NCBI GenBank assembly: GCA_024305405.1
Contig: JAKNDB010000085.1
Location: forward strand, 1,665,001-1,729,000
Reading direction: 5' to 3'
Source of the DNA: Dirofilaria immitis
Taxonomy: Eukaryota; Nematoda; Chromadorea; Rhabditida; Onchocercidae
DNA: 64,000 nucleotides
Below, piece by piece: positions 26,401-37,183 of this stretch. The notes under the pieces were generated by a model that was given only the letters and a program-made list of their open reading frames with translations, was not told the DNA's origin and did not search any database. Position numbers and translations under genes: made by a program. Numbering within the stretch: position 1 is the first letter of the stretch; the number at the start of each line of letters is the position of its first letter.

Positions 26401-27934
26401 CTAAAACTGTATAATATTTTAATTTTGGATTTTCTTAAAATTTAAAATTTAGCAAAATAATTCTTATCAATTTGAGATAAACAAATTCCTCTCTTATTTT
26501 TTTTTCACCTCATTCACGAAAACTGTCTTATAATAATTTGTATTCATAAGGTATTTTATAATTAATTTCTATAATGGAAATATTTTAGATAAAAGTAACA
26601 AAGAATCCAGAAATTAAAGAAATTTGTTCTAAAATATCGACCGAAAAAGGAGATTATATTTGCGCATCATTTCAATCTCGAGTCTTTTGTTGTTGTAAAA
26701 GCTGTAAATTTTTTTTTTGTTTTTTGATCTTCAAAATTTGTTAAATTTAGTAAACTTATAGTGATAGAAGTAATCGATAATTCTATGATAATAAATTATT
26801 TTGCAACATTGTTTTTTTAATAATTTTTAATTTCTCAAAATCAAAATAAATGAATGAAAAATTGTTCTTTTTTCTTTAATATAAGAAAGCATAAAAGTAT
26901 GAAAGTAAAAAAAACAATTGGAAATAGAAGAATGTATTTTGCAATGATATTATTATTAGAAATAAAATAATAAAAAGAAATCAAAAATTAAGAAATATTA
27001 AAAGTATTTATTATTCAATGAATTTTAATTGGATAAATGTTGACGAATGAAAAATAGAAATTTTTATGATAAATTCGATAATATATTTTGATTCTTAGAA
27101 AGATAATAATTCTTTTTTTTTTTAAACGTTATACAAATAATATTCTATTAAAATTTATTATATACAAAATGATTCAATTAAAGAATGATTAGGATGATTA
27201 TCGTTTTTATTATAGATAATAATATTCCATGCAATAGAAAGAAAGAGATTCAGAATATGTTCATGCGTGAATTAGTACCAATAGATTCCGTATGGAGAAT
27301 AAATGAGGTGACATTTCGGCAGCAGCAATATTTTTGCATTCAACCTGATAGAAATGTAGTCGAATGCAAATCACCGATGGGTTGTTATGAGACACGATAT
27401 GCTATGCCTATTAATACACATACAGTATCCAATGATGTAAGTTATTCAAATGATAAATGAAACCTAGAATTGACTATCTTATCAGCAGCTAAATAATCTA
27501 TAACTTTTACTAAATTAATTAAATATCTAAATTAATTTTGGTAAATAATGCTTAGTTTTAAAACTTTTCGTCATTTCAATGATTGTTATCTGTTATCATA
27601 TCTATTGTGTATTAATTTATATCACATTTATCATTTGAAGATAATAATCTTATATAATAAAGTTTAAATTCATTATCTAATTATTATAACATATTCTTTT
27701 AGCTTCCAGCTGGTTGTATATCAGATATTGATCAAAAATTATTGGATAAATATCCATATTTAGCATTATGCTCACAATATTTAAAAATGGATTTGCAAAG
27801 AATGCTTCGATACGGATACACGTGATACGACAACAGATATACCAATAATTGTATGTTGTTGTAATACAAATCCTTACAACGATTGTCCATCACGTGCTCG
27901 TGTCACCAATTTAGGATATATACCTGAAATATAA
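19598..27934 (+). CDS. Large secreted cysteine-rich protein with repeated CCC modules (three-finger/Ly-6-like?)
   Basis: Unrecognised extracellular protein. Exons: 19598-19645 (leader MNVLLVAILLMIH, signal peptide), 19779-19981, 20776-20918, 21107-21235, 21454-21570, 22070-22333, 22819-22937, 23414-23633, 23909-24064, 24751-24903, 25520-25697, 26151-26230, 26589-26703, 27216-27436, 27703-27934. From 20776 on the joins are phase-consistent. Four modules end in a triple cysteine: QLCCCDESLEICG, DCCCEGSHLCN, VFCCCKS and VCCCNTNPYNDC. Ly-6/uPAR and activin-receptor ectodomains end similarly, so a repeated three-finger-like fold is possible but unproven. Frame breaks lie near 23945-23955 (T-run), 25551-25558 (A8) and 27783-27787 (A-run), each reparable by one or two bases. 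The joins of exons 1-2 and 2-3 are not in phase and another small exon may be missing. It could be two genes split near 22995, but splicing across that point keeps frame. Confidence 0.5.
20374..20537. repeat. 14-15-bp AT minisatellite
   Basis: About eleven copies of TTATCAACTTTTTAA with T/C variation, inside an intron of the cysteine-rich gene. On the minus strand it keeps an open frame of repeating Lys-Lys-Leu-Ile, which is an artefact of the unit. Confidence 0.9.
22621..22722. repeat. 41-42-bp tandem repeat, 2.5 copies
   Basis: Units starting GTTTTATATTCTA at 22621, 22662 and 22704 within an intron of the cysteine-rich gene. Confidence 0.85.
23328..23408. repeat. (AAT)n microsatellite abutting a 3' splice site
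   Basis: About 24 uninterrupted AAT units plus a short imperfect end, in the intron 22938-23413. The acceptor TAG at 23411-23413 is only a few bases downstream, so the repeat replaces the usual T-rich tract. Confidence 0.9.
25301..25479. repeat. 90-bp tandem duplication
   Basis: The block starting ATACGATAACTAATCATATC at 25301 recurs at 25391, nearly identical, in an intron of the cysteine-rich gene. Confidence 0.9.
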
Positions 27935-29173
27935 GAAATAAGAAATCTGAAAATCCATTAAAAAAAAAAAAGAAAATTGGAAATAAAAGAAAGTTTATTT
28001 GACAATCAGTTATACATGATTTTTTTATTGTTTTTCCTCTTCCATTCTTCCTAGTAAATGATTTAAAGATTTCTCGTTTCTTTCAAATGTTAATATTTAA
28101 CAAATGTTTTAATCCTCTTTTATAAGAAGAAAAATGAAATCGATCGTGTTATCACTCCCGATAAACATTATTTGTTATTGTTTCTGATAAGCAAACATTA
28201 TTTGATAATAAAATTTTGGAAATAAAAATATCTATTGCCAAATATCATTCATCAGTTAGAGAACTGCTCAAATTCGTCAAAAACTCTTATTCACAGAAAT
28301 CATTTTATCATTCTTTTTTCGAAATCGATTTCATAAATTCCGAGAACTTTTTCCGATTTGAATTTTCAAATCTCTTTAGACAGTGTCAATGATTTTAAAG
28401 TTCAATGGAATTTCTAAATAACATTAGATACTTTATCAATATGCACTTCAATTAAATTCTTATAGTAGAGCATAGTTTCAGATGACTGTGCAATTATTCG
28501 TATATTTTGGAATTGGATTTACTTTTAAATATTTCATTAGACCATGACTTAACTCAAAGTAAGGACCAAATAAACTTTCTCATTCAAACACATTGGAAAA
28601 TCGATTATCATTTGCTAGATCCCGCACATAATCTAATTCATCTAAATTCATCACTAAGTCCAGTCCGTTCACTACCCGAATTCAATGAATTTTTGAATTT
28701 AAAAATCCCATCTTAAATTCTAAAGCACATATGTCAGCTAACTAATTTATTTGACAATGAAGGGTATGAGTCCACAAGAAATATAAGAAATTTTATCGAC
28801 AACAATATTTACACAACAAACACATAAAATAAGATTTAACACTAAAATTTAATAATCCAAACTTAGAAAGAAATTTTATCAATTCTTTTTCCTCTTTTGT
28901 ACATACTCCGTAAACTAAACTGACAGCAATCATAAATAGTGATGCCCGTCATTTGTCATTAATATAAGACAGAGCGACTTGGAAGATACTTCAATAAATC
29001 ATAAATTCATCTGAAATATTTCACTAAATTTACGCAAGAAATTTTGTAAAAAATAATGTTATTAATTGAGAAAAAATTATGGCATGATTTTAACGTATGA
29101 ATAACTTTTGTGATAGATTTTACCAAAATCTCATATATATAAATATATAAAAATAATTTGAAGTGAAAAATAC
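27935..29173. other. Interval between convergent genes
   Basis: Separates the 3' end of the cysteine-rich gene (+) from the last secure exon of the NEPRO-like gene (-). Open frames on both strands at 28500-28720 may include a terminal exon of the latter; no splice site proves it. Confidence 0.3.
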
Positions 29174-31014
29174 CATTTTCTCATCAACTTTTGGGTCCCA
29201 GTAGAAGCTAACAAATTAATATATTCGCTTTCTTCAATGCCACATATTTCAGCAATCGGCCGAAAAGAATTTATTGATGAAACCAGAAAAGTACTAGTTT
29301 GAAGTGCATTATTGACCGCTATCAACAATTTCTTGACATGCAATAAACTGAAAGAGAAAAGAAATGACAACATTCTAGCCAATAATATATTCCGCTAGCC
29401 TATTTTTTCTTTTGATTATTCAGTGCCAAGTTGCAATAACATAACTTGAAAGCCATCAAAAATTTCCTTCCAATTTGGCAGAAGGTAACTCTTACCTAGA
29501 ATCGATAAGAAATGGCTGCAAACAGTTGTAACATTCCACTATTTTGGCCATATTTTTTTAGTAGAATCATAAACATCTGCATTCAATGCTAACAATAATA
29601 AATTTGATTGCAACTGAAAATTACCAAGGATACCACACAAATTTAATGTTTCCTAAGTATTATTTTAAGGAATGAAAAATAAACATACTACTAAGGAGAA
29701 AAACAGTCGGAAGTTCACAAACAGGATTGGAAATTTTTACCGCTAGTTTTATACATTTGCCAGATCTTTTATGCAATAATAATATAAAAAAAACGTACCA
29801 AATGACCAGTTTGTATGTGCTGAAGACAATGTGAGGCAGCTTGTTCGCAAAGCCTTCGAAGCCTACAATTACGAATTGCTCGGCATATTAGCATCGCAGC
29901 TATGTATCGTTTTGCACAAACATTCAAACTGTAACGCATCTCTGACTTCACCATATCCTATAAGAAAGAATTTGACCTCAGATATCTTGCGAAATTTTAT
30001 TAGAATAACAAAATTAGCTGAATGGATGCGTTATATAGAAGGCGCGGAAAAAGATTGGTTATTTTAATGCATAAAAAAACGTCCATTTTAAAAATGCAGC
30101 ATTATTTATTCGTTAATTAATTTCAACATGTGGTAGGGAAACTGCGCTGAGGAAAAATATTTTACAAGTAAGAAGATCCTACTTTTTAGCAATGATTTCT
30201 CCATTAAATTCACCAACATCATAATAAAAAGATGAAAAATTTGTAATACTGCGGCAGATTTAGTCAACAATGCTGATGAAACCAAAAACTGGATAAAAAT
30301 TAGAAATTGCAAAATTCCGAAAACAGCAATATACCTTCGCAATATTTTTCAAATATTTCTTGAGATTCAAAGCATTTAATTTATTTAATTCTTTCGAGAC
30401 ACGACGAGTGAACCTCCAAAATTTGGCGTGTCTAAAAATTACTGCTTTCAGTTTTGCATTATATTGTATGTAATACCTGAGAGTTCCTACACTCCCGAAT
30501 TAAAATCATTTAACTTTCAAAAGGAAAAGTGCATAAATCAAAGTTCACTTTTATTCGCTGCCGATTTATATAAAAATCAAAAATTTGATAACCTGTAGGG
30601 AGCACTCATTTTGTATATCAGTGCATCAAGTATGGGAACGGATTGCGGAGCAACAGAACCAGGATAAAGATCAATCAGTTTATCAATAATCATCTGAAGC
30701 AAATATTTAAGGAGTTCACAAATCAATGGCCTTTCTAAAACTAAAAGTTTTGAACCCGATTTCATATGATTACTGACAACAGAGAGATGTAGTCAAATTA
30801 TGGCAACATGTTACGATATTCGTTAAATAATCTGAATTGATTAGTGAATCAATGAATCTCAACTAAAAACCAGATAATGAACTTACCTTTTCTTTGATAA
30901 CCTCAGCATCGAATTTTTGTTACCTATTTCAAAAGGATTATGGACTGGTTGCGAGCAATACTCATCTACCATTGAAAGCAAAGATTCGTCTTCCAAACTT
31001 TCAAATAACTTCAT
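29174..31014 (-). CDS. NEPRO-like nucleolar protein (3' end uncertain)
   Basis: Exons: 31014-30887, 30772-30593, 30476-30335, 30288-30166, 29957-29799, 29613-29496, 29347-29174, all phase-consistent apart from one missing base in a T4 run on the + strand at 29542-29545. The ATG at 31014 sits one base after a TTGTAG acceptor, as expected for spliced-leader addition. The third exon ends in a basic helix, SKELNKLNALNLKKYLKNI. The sixth has the helix pattern LLLLALNADVYDS then KIWPKIVECYNCLQPFL. I matched the order of these helices by eye to the N-terminal domain of NEPRO (nucleolus and neural progenitor protein, tied to RNase MRP/rRNA processing). That assignment is tentative. A further 3' exon must exist, because the last exon ends in phase 2 with no stop. 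Confidence 0.5.
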
Positions 31015-31015
31015 C

Positions 31016-33877
31016 CTACAAGGAAAAATAATTATGTAAAGAATTTTTACTTATATGTTACATGTATTTCCTGAACATCTGTTTACAGCATGCATTTCAA
31101 TTATTTCAAATTTAATTTGATAAATTGGTCCATAGATTTTCGGTCAAATCTCACTGTTTCATTTCTAAATTCTTAAATTTATTTTTTTTTCAAAAATTTG
31201 CAAATTATAGCTCATTAGGATTATTATTTATACTAAAAAATATAGTGCTAATGATGCAGCATGCAAAAGTATACTACATGCAATACAATATCGTGACAAC
31301 CCTCCTACATATTCCATTAACATGAATAAATAAATGAGATAAAAATAATACACTTAAGGTATTTGAATTTTTATATATTTAAAAATAATTTAGTCGAATA
31401 ATCCAGTGATAAATATTGATAATATCATAAAATTACGTCTTGTTCGACTAAATTCTTAAAAATGAGATACCCCAACACCCATCACAATAATTATTTCTCC
31501 ATACTGAATTGAAAATCCCAGTACTTCTCGAAGGAAGAACAAATCACATAAACCTACATCTTTAAAAATTTAGCTTCATCTCACATCCCCAGATGCCATG
31601 GCTAACATGAAAATTCAAAATCCCACTCGTTTTAAAACATTTATTTGAAAAATATTTGTAATATGTATTATCTAAAAGGGATTCATTTGAAGATAGCTAC
31701 AAATTGTGAGGGATTATTGGAGAGAAATCTGAATATGAAAAGTTGTATAAAATTAGCGAAGGACAGTTTGTATTATTGCAATAAAGCAATATTTCTTTTT
31801 CCGATTTGCAAAGGTTTAAGTTCAAATTGAAGACATTTCACTGATACTCAACAAAACTTCTGAGCATTCCATTTAATTAAAATATTGATCAATAACTGAT
31901 TTGTTATCAATCAATTCCTTCCTAAACATCATTTTTGCGATAAAATAGTATCGAAAGATAGAGAATTGAGAAGAATAAAATACTGTCGAATTTTTAAACT
32001 CAGTTTAATGACATAACTGAATGCGATATCAGAATAATCTATCTAAATTACATAATGATTATTGATATGAATAAAAAAATTGCTGCTATTTATTACTCAA
32101 ATAATGTCACAAATTATAATTTAAACTTGAATAACTAGCTATCGATGTGAGAATGATTTATTAACATATATACAAAAAAGTTATATTTTATTAAATCAAT
32201 GTTAAAAGATGCTGATCATTATCATCAAATTTAATTGTTAATTTTAAATTATAAATTTAAAAAAAAGAAGTATAAATGAATGATAGATAAATTTACATTG
32301 AAGAAAACTTACTAATAAGCATTTTTTCATTATTTGATAATTATTTGATAGATATGATAAATTTATATATTATTTGATAATCAAATGTCATAGCCTTTTT
32401 TTGCCAATGTAAATTTTACGAATGAAATAATTATTATAAGTTTTTAAAAATAAAGCAAATATCATACAAAATTTTCTTTTCAATTCATTGTTAATATATT
32501 ATATTCAATTATTTTAATATTTGCTTTTTAAAATGAATAATTTTAAGATTTTTGTAAGAAAAAAAAGAAAATCTTAAATTAAAAATTCAAATAATAAAAG
32601 AAAATGTAATAGAAATTAAAAGAAAATGAAAATCTTTGATTGATTTAAGATAACTTAAATCATATATGATTACTTGCTGATATAATTATTGCAACAAATA
32701 ATTGCATATTAATTACAAATACTATATAATATTATTATAGCAATCAATGATAACTACAGATCAAATTATTGATATGTGATAGAAATTAGAAGAGAAGGAA
32801 AATTTTTGATTGATTTAAGATAACTTAAATCATATATGATTACTTGCTGATATAATTATTGCAACAAATAATTGCTTATTAATTACAAATACTCTATAAT
32901 ATTATTACATAAATCAATGATAATTATAGATCATATTATTGATAATTTCATTAATACTGATTGCTTGATACTATATAATATTGCTAATTATAGTAGATGA
33001 TGAGTACTATAATATTGCCAATTATGGTAAATGATGATTTCTGATTTTCTTATTAAATGATGAATATAAGTTAGATGTAACATTTATTGCTGTCCTGTAT
33101 ATGAATGTGATGAATATAATTTCGTTTTTGTAATGTATATATTTTTAAAGGTTAATTATTATATGTATAATTTGATACTTTTAATTGATATATATTCCTT
33201 CTTTTTTTTTTCATTGAATAATCTAAAATTTTAGTCTTTTGATAATTGAAATTAAGATGACATAAAAAGTTAAAATATAATTCTATTTAATTTCAATTTT
33301 AAGTTTTTAATTAAAATATTGCAACTAATCGTATGTTTATATATTAGTAAATGATTAGCTATTATTATTGATGATTTGAAATCATAAATGTATAGATATT
33401 TAGAAAATTTTTTAAGTTAAATATCAAATATATTATATTTTTAAAAAGATTAATATTTTATTATAACAGAGATTAATATGATACTATCAATGAATATGTG
33501 ATATTATTATCACATTTTGAATAGCTTTTTGAATAAAAGCATTCATTTTAAAATAACTTTTTAATCTTTATTCTAATAGTATTGTTTAATATATTTCAAT
33601 ATGATTCTTCGATGAAAGAATGATAGACGAAATATCTCATTATCATGGAATTTATAATCATGAAATATTTAAATGAATTGAAATGAAATTTGTATTAATG
33701 AACCAATTTAAATCATTGATATGAAATGTACAAAATATTTAATCGAACAATATTAGTTTTTCTTTTGTCTTCTTTTAAATGGATCAATTCAATATCATTT
33801 ATTTCATTATCAAAGAATAATAAAACAATTAAAATAACGTCTTTGAAATGGTGATTATTATTAGAGTCTCCGGAGGA
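31016..33877. other. AT-rich intergenic interval
   Basis: Contains the 170-bp duplication at 32611-32950. The short open frames at 31125-31325 and 31645-31830 have no splice context. No gene called. Confidence 0.5.
32611..32950. repeat. 170-bp tandem duplication
   Basis: Copy 1 at 32611-32780 and copy 2 at 32781-32950. They share, for example, GATTTAAGATAACTTAAATC and TGATATAATTATTGCAACAA with few differences. Confidence 0.9.
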
Positions 33878-33890
33878 AGGTCAAAGGTCA
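33878..33890 (+). promoter_or_regulatory. Perfect DR1 nuclear-receptor element
   Basis: AGGTCA-A-AGGTCA, two exact half-sites spaced by one base. This is the consensus for RXR, HNF4 and COUP-type receptor dimers. It lies 67 bp before the ATG of a possible small gene, in a stretch of raised G/C content. Binding is inferred, not shown. Confidence 0.55.
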
Positions 33891-33957
33891 TAGATTTTGT
33901 AGAGGCTATTGAGTGACCGTTAACACCGTTGTGTTCAGTTAAACAGTATCGGAAGAG

Positions 33958-34338
33958 ATGTCTCCGGTAACTGTATCCTTTCTTCTTCGTTGATTACAAA
34001 AGGCAATAGCAATTTATTTAACGCGGCCCCACTTTTGCATAGAGCTGGACTAAAAGGATTGCATTCTCTCATTCAACTCTGTATTCTGTATTATTCATTA
34101 ATAGATAAATATTTCGAACTTTCTGTCACAAGAAATACGGTTATTACTGCATCTAAACGAGCCCGTTCTAGATATATGTTTAAAGAAAAGATTACAATTA
34201 CATTCCCTTAAAACGAAAGAAAAAAAATCCTCTCCAAAGAAGATTAACGATGACTTCATTTCCGTATTCGATTGTCATCTGTATCAAAAAGCTCTTCTCA
34301 ATCAAACTCAAGAAATTTATATCAATAAGTCACTTTGA
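33958..34338 (+). CDS. Possible small two-exon protein (about 80 residues)
   Basis: Exon 1 (33958-33966) is ATG TCT CCG followed by a GTAACT donor. Exon 2 (34105-34338) follows the acceptor TTAATAG, is in phase, and stays open for 77 codons to a TGA. Exon 2 is less AT-biased than the surroundings and reads as a plausible protein: hydrophobic helix (EIRLLLHLN), Lys-rich centre (KTKEKKSSPKK), then DFISVFDCHLYQKAL. A different frame is also open across 33990-34211 but lacks an ATG. The three-codon first exon makes the model fragile. No family is recognised. A DR1 element lies just upstream. Confidence 0.4.
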
Positions 34339-34880
34339 CAATTTCTAAATATATCTCATTCAGAACTTAAGCATTCTTAGCGAAAATTTTAAAAATTCAC
34401 CATTATTCTATACGGATTTTAACTTTCATTTAAAAATTATTTTTTTATTTTTTTATACGAATGAATATTACCATTTGTATTCAATACTAAGATTCAATTT
34501 TCGAGTTGAAAAATTTTTTAGGAAAAATTAAGAAAATATATTGCGATTTCTGAATCTGATCGGTATATTAGTTATTTTGCTAAAAGAGCTAATTGTATCA
34601 AATCAATTTGCTTTATTTGGAAAAAAAAATGGATGACGGAAAGATGAAACATGATCAGATGCTACATTCATATTAGAATTTTGATCAAGAAGGCAATATT
34701 TGTTTACTTTTTTAATCAAGCCACAAAAGTAAGCAATTGTATAAAAAAGGAATTAATTTGCTATGATTCAGAAAATGAAAGAATTTGAGGAAATTTCAGA
34801 AGAATAACAAATGACAGAAATAAATATTATTAAGTTGAGATATGTGAATTTCGAGTTAAAAGATTTTCTTTTTGTTACAG

Positions 34881-35011
34881 ATGATTATTCATCATGTCAA
34901 CGAAACTGTACCGAATTGAATCCAGAAAAAGTACCTGAAAATTGCTCAACTTCACGGCGTGGCTCTACCTGTGCAAATATAGGGTCGATCATTATTATCG
35001 CCAATGCTTGA
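34881..35011 (+). CDS. Possible exon of a small cysteine-rich protein
   Basis: After a TTTGTTACAG acceptor the frame reads DDYSSCQRNCTELNPEK and then two more cysteines, ending at a TGA at 35009-35011. A shift of one base near 34970 would instead give a Cys-rich end before a CG|GTAACA donor at about 35012. No start or partner exon is secure. Family not recognised. Confidence 0.3.
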
Positions 35012-36128
35012 CGGTAACAGTTTATTGTCAACGAATTGTGACGAATGTTAACGAAGTTGCTGTATATACTTTTTTTTAAATTATCAAGAAAATAATCTAA
35101 GAAAGAATAATCTAATTTTCTCTCTACGATAGATATCATTTATTCTGATATCATTTAATTTGCAATTCAAAACAAATCATTCTTTTTTTTTAAAGATATT
35201 ATTTGTAAATTAATCGAAATAATTGATACTATTCTTTTAAAAAATGAACAAAAACAACTCTACAATCTATTTTATTACTAATAATTTGCTATGTGTTATC
35301 ACACTATGATATTTGATAAATTAATGAGCAAATAAATGGGATGGGATAAATGATAAGATAAATGATAAAAACAGCGATTCCTATTATTCACTCCAAAATG
35401 TACTCTGCAAATATTGTGTAGTTGAAAATATTATAATTATAATATCAATAAACAATAAATAATACTTCCGAAGCAGTATGTTCCTGAAATCAATTTTGCT
35501 ATCTAAATTAATTGTTCACTTTTAATTTTATAAAAACATTATTTATCTTATCATGTTAATGTATTTGTTTCATATATATCAGATAAATGATAAATAAACT
35601 TTAAATTTATTGGCACGGTATAAAATTATTTAAATTGGAAATTTGTTCAGTTTCATTTTCGTCTTATGATATTAGAAATTATTTCCCAAATTTCTTTCTT
35701 TTTTATGTTTATGATTTGAAACTAACACGAAATCGATTCCGAAATATCACAAATTTAGTTTGAAAATAATGCAAATTTATCGTAATATTTATCAGGGACA
35801 CGGTAGATTACCGTATTGGTGACAGTATGCAATGCAAGCATAATTTGTTATCCTTTATAAATTTTATTTTAATTTTTTTATTTATTTTTAAATCATATTT
35901 TTTTAATTTATCTTATTTTTCCTCAAGTTTGCGAAGAAAATTTATATGAATTTATGATGTTCTTAAAAATTTCAAAAAAAAAATATGATTGAAAATAAAA
36001 AATCACATATTACAATTATATTATTACGATGATAGCCAATTAATCATTGATTCTAAATAATATTAAAAAAACAAATTGAAAATTAGACAAATATTTTCTT
36101 GTATTTTTCATCATATTGAATAAAAAAA

Positions 36129-36254
36129 CGTAACGCATTGAGCCGAATAGTCCATCATTTAAGAGAAGATGAGTTACGTAATTATGAAACAGATTATATG
36201 AAAATGATTAATGCTAAATTGATGGGAATTTCAAATGAATTAATCTTATCTTAA
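36129..36254 (+). CDS. Possible terminal exon, unassigned
   Basis: Open frame reading RNALSRIVHHLREDELRN and ending at a TAA at 36252-36254. The residue mix is helix-like and unlike the surrounding AT noise. There is no clear acceptor before it and no recognised family. It may belong with the exon near 34.9 kb or be chance. Confidence 0.25.
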   Translation, partial: RNALSRIVHHLREDELRNYETDYMKMINAKLMGISNELILS

Positions 36255-36788
36255 AACAAATCAATTAGTTATTTCACTGAAAGATAATTCATATCAGTAT
36301 ATCATTTTTACGATGATTGTGAACGAATGATTAATTTATTATAAATATTTTAATGTACTGAGTAAATAATTAATTTATCATAAATGTTTCGTGTATAACT
36401 TTACTTTATTGGATGATTATAATTTCAAATTAAATTTCAAAATAAATTAATTTCAATTAATAATTTCTTCGTTAAAATTTAAACGACCATTAATCTTTAA
36501 GAATTTGATATTCGAAATAAAATAAATCTGATCAAGGCGTTATATTTGAATTTCGAAATATGAAAAATTGAAAGACCATCTTTTATTGAATTCAAATTAG
36601 CCTATGTTTTTTTTTCATTTAATTCTTCAGAAGCAGAATGGTTTTAAACTTAGAACGATATATCGAAATGACGAAAAGTCGGATACTAAGTTTGAGAAGT
36701 AAAAACCGGATTCAAATATCAAATAAAATTTGGTTACCACAATTATTGATGTTCGACATTATTCAAAAAAATATATTTTTTTATCTTA

Positions 36789-36791
36789 ATA

Positions 36792-36845
<54 letters not shown>
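36789..36845. repeat. (TAA)n microsatellite
   Basis: About 18 units of AAT/TAA, non-coding. The Ile-rich open frame across it is an artefact. Confidence 0.9.
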
Positions 36846-36846
<1 letters not shown>

Positions 36847-37183
36847 GTTGATAATTGGAATGCAAACAATAATATATCATTTTTTGCGTCACTTCGGTTA
36901 GTTCAAAAATTTCATGGTTTGCAAAATAGCGATCATATTACATTTATCATATCTTATAATTATGAAAAATGTAATTATAACTACATATATTATTGTTATT
37001 GTTTATTGTTAATATGCAGTATCATATTGCACATTATCATAATGGGACATATCAAAATAAAAACTGATACGAAATTATGATAGAGATTTTCCAGCAAGTA
37101 CTGTTAATTAGTATTGAAATAACATCAGCCTTACTAACAATTTTCTCTATCATATCAATATAAACTGTCCGAATGCTTCATTA

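Noticed and set aside
29831..30067. Open + strand frame of 78 codons
   Set aside because: It is antisense to a spliced exon of the NEPRO-like gene, whose minus-strand frame has proper splice sites and phase.
33990..34211. Open + frame of 73 codons overlapping the small gene
   Set aside because: It lacks an ATG start and crosses the probable intron; the other frame splices in phase.
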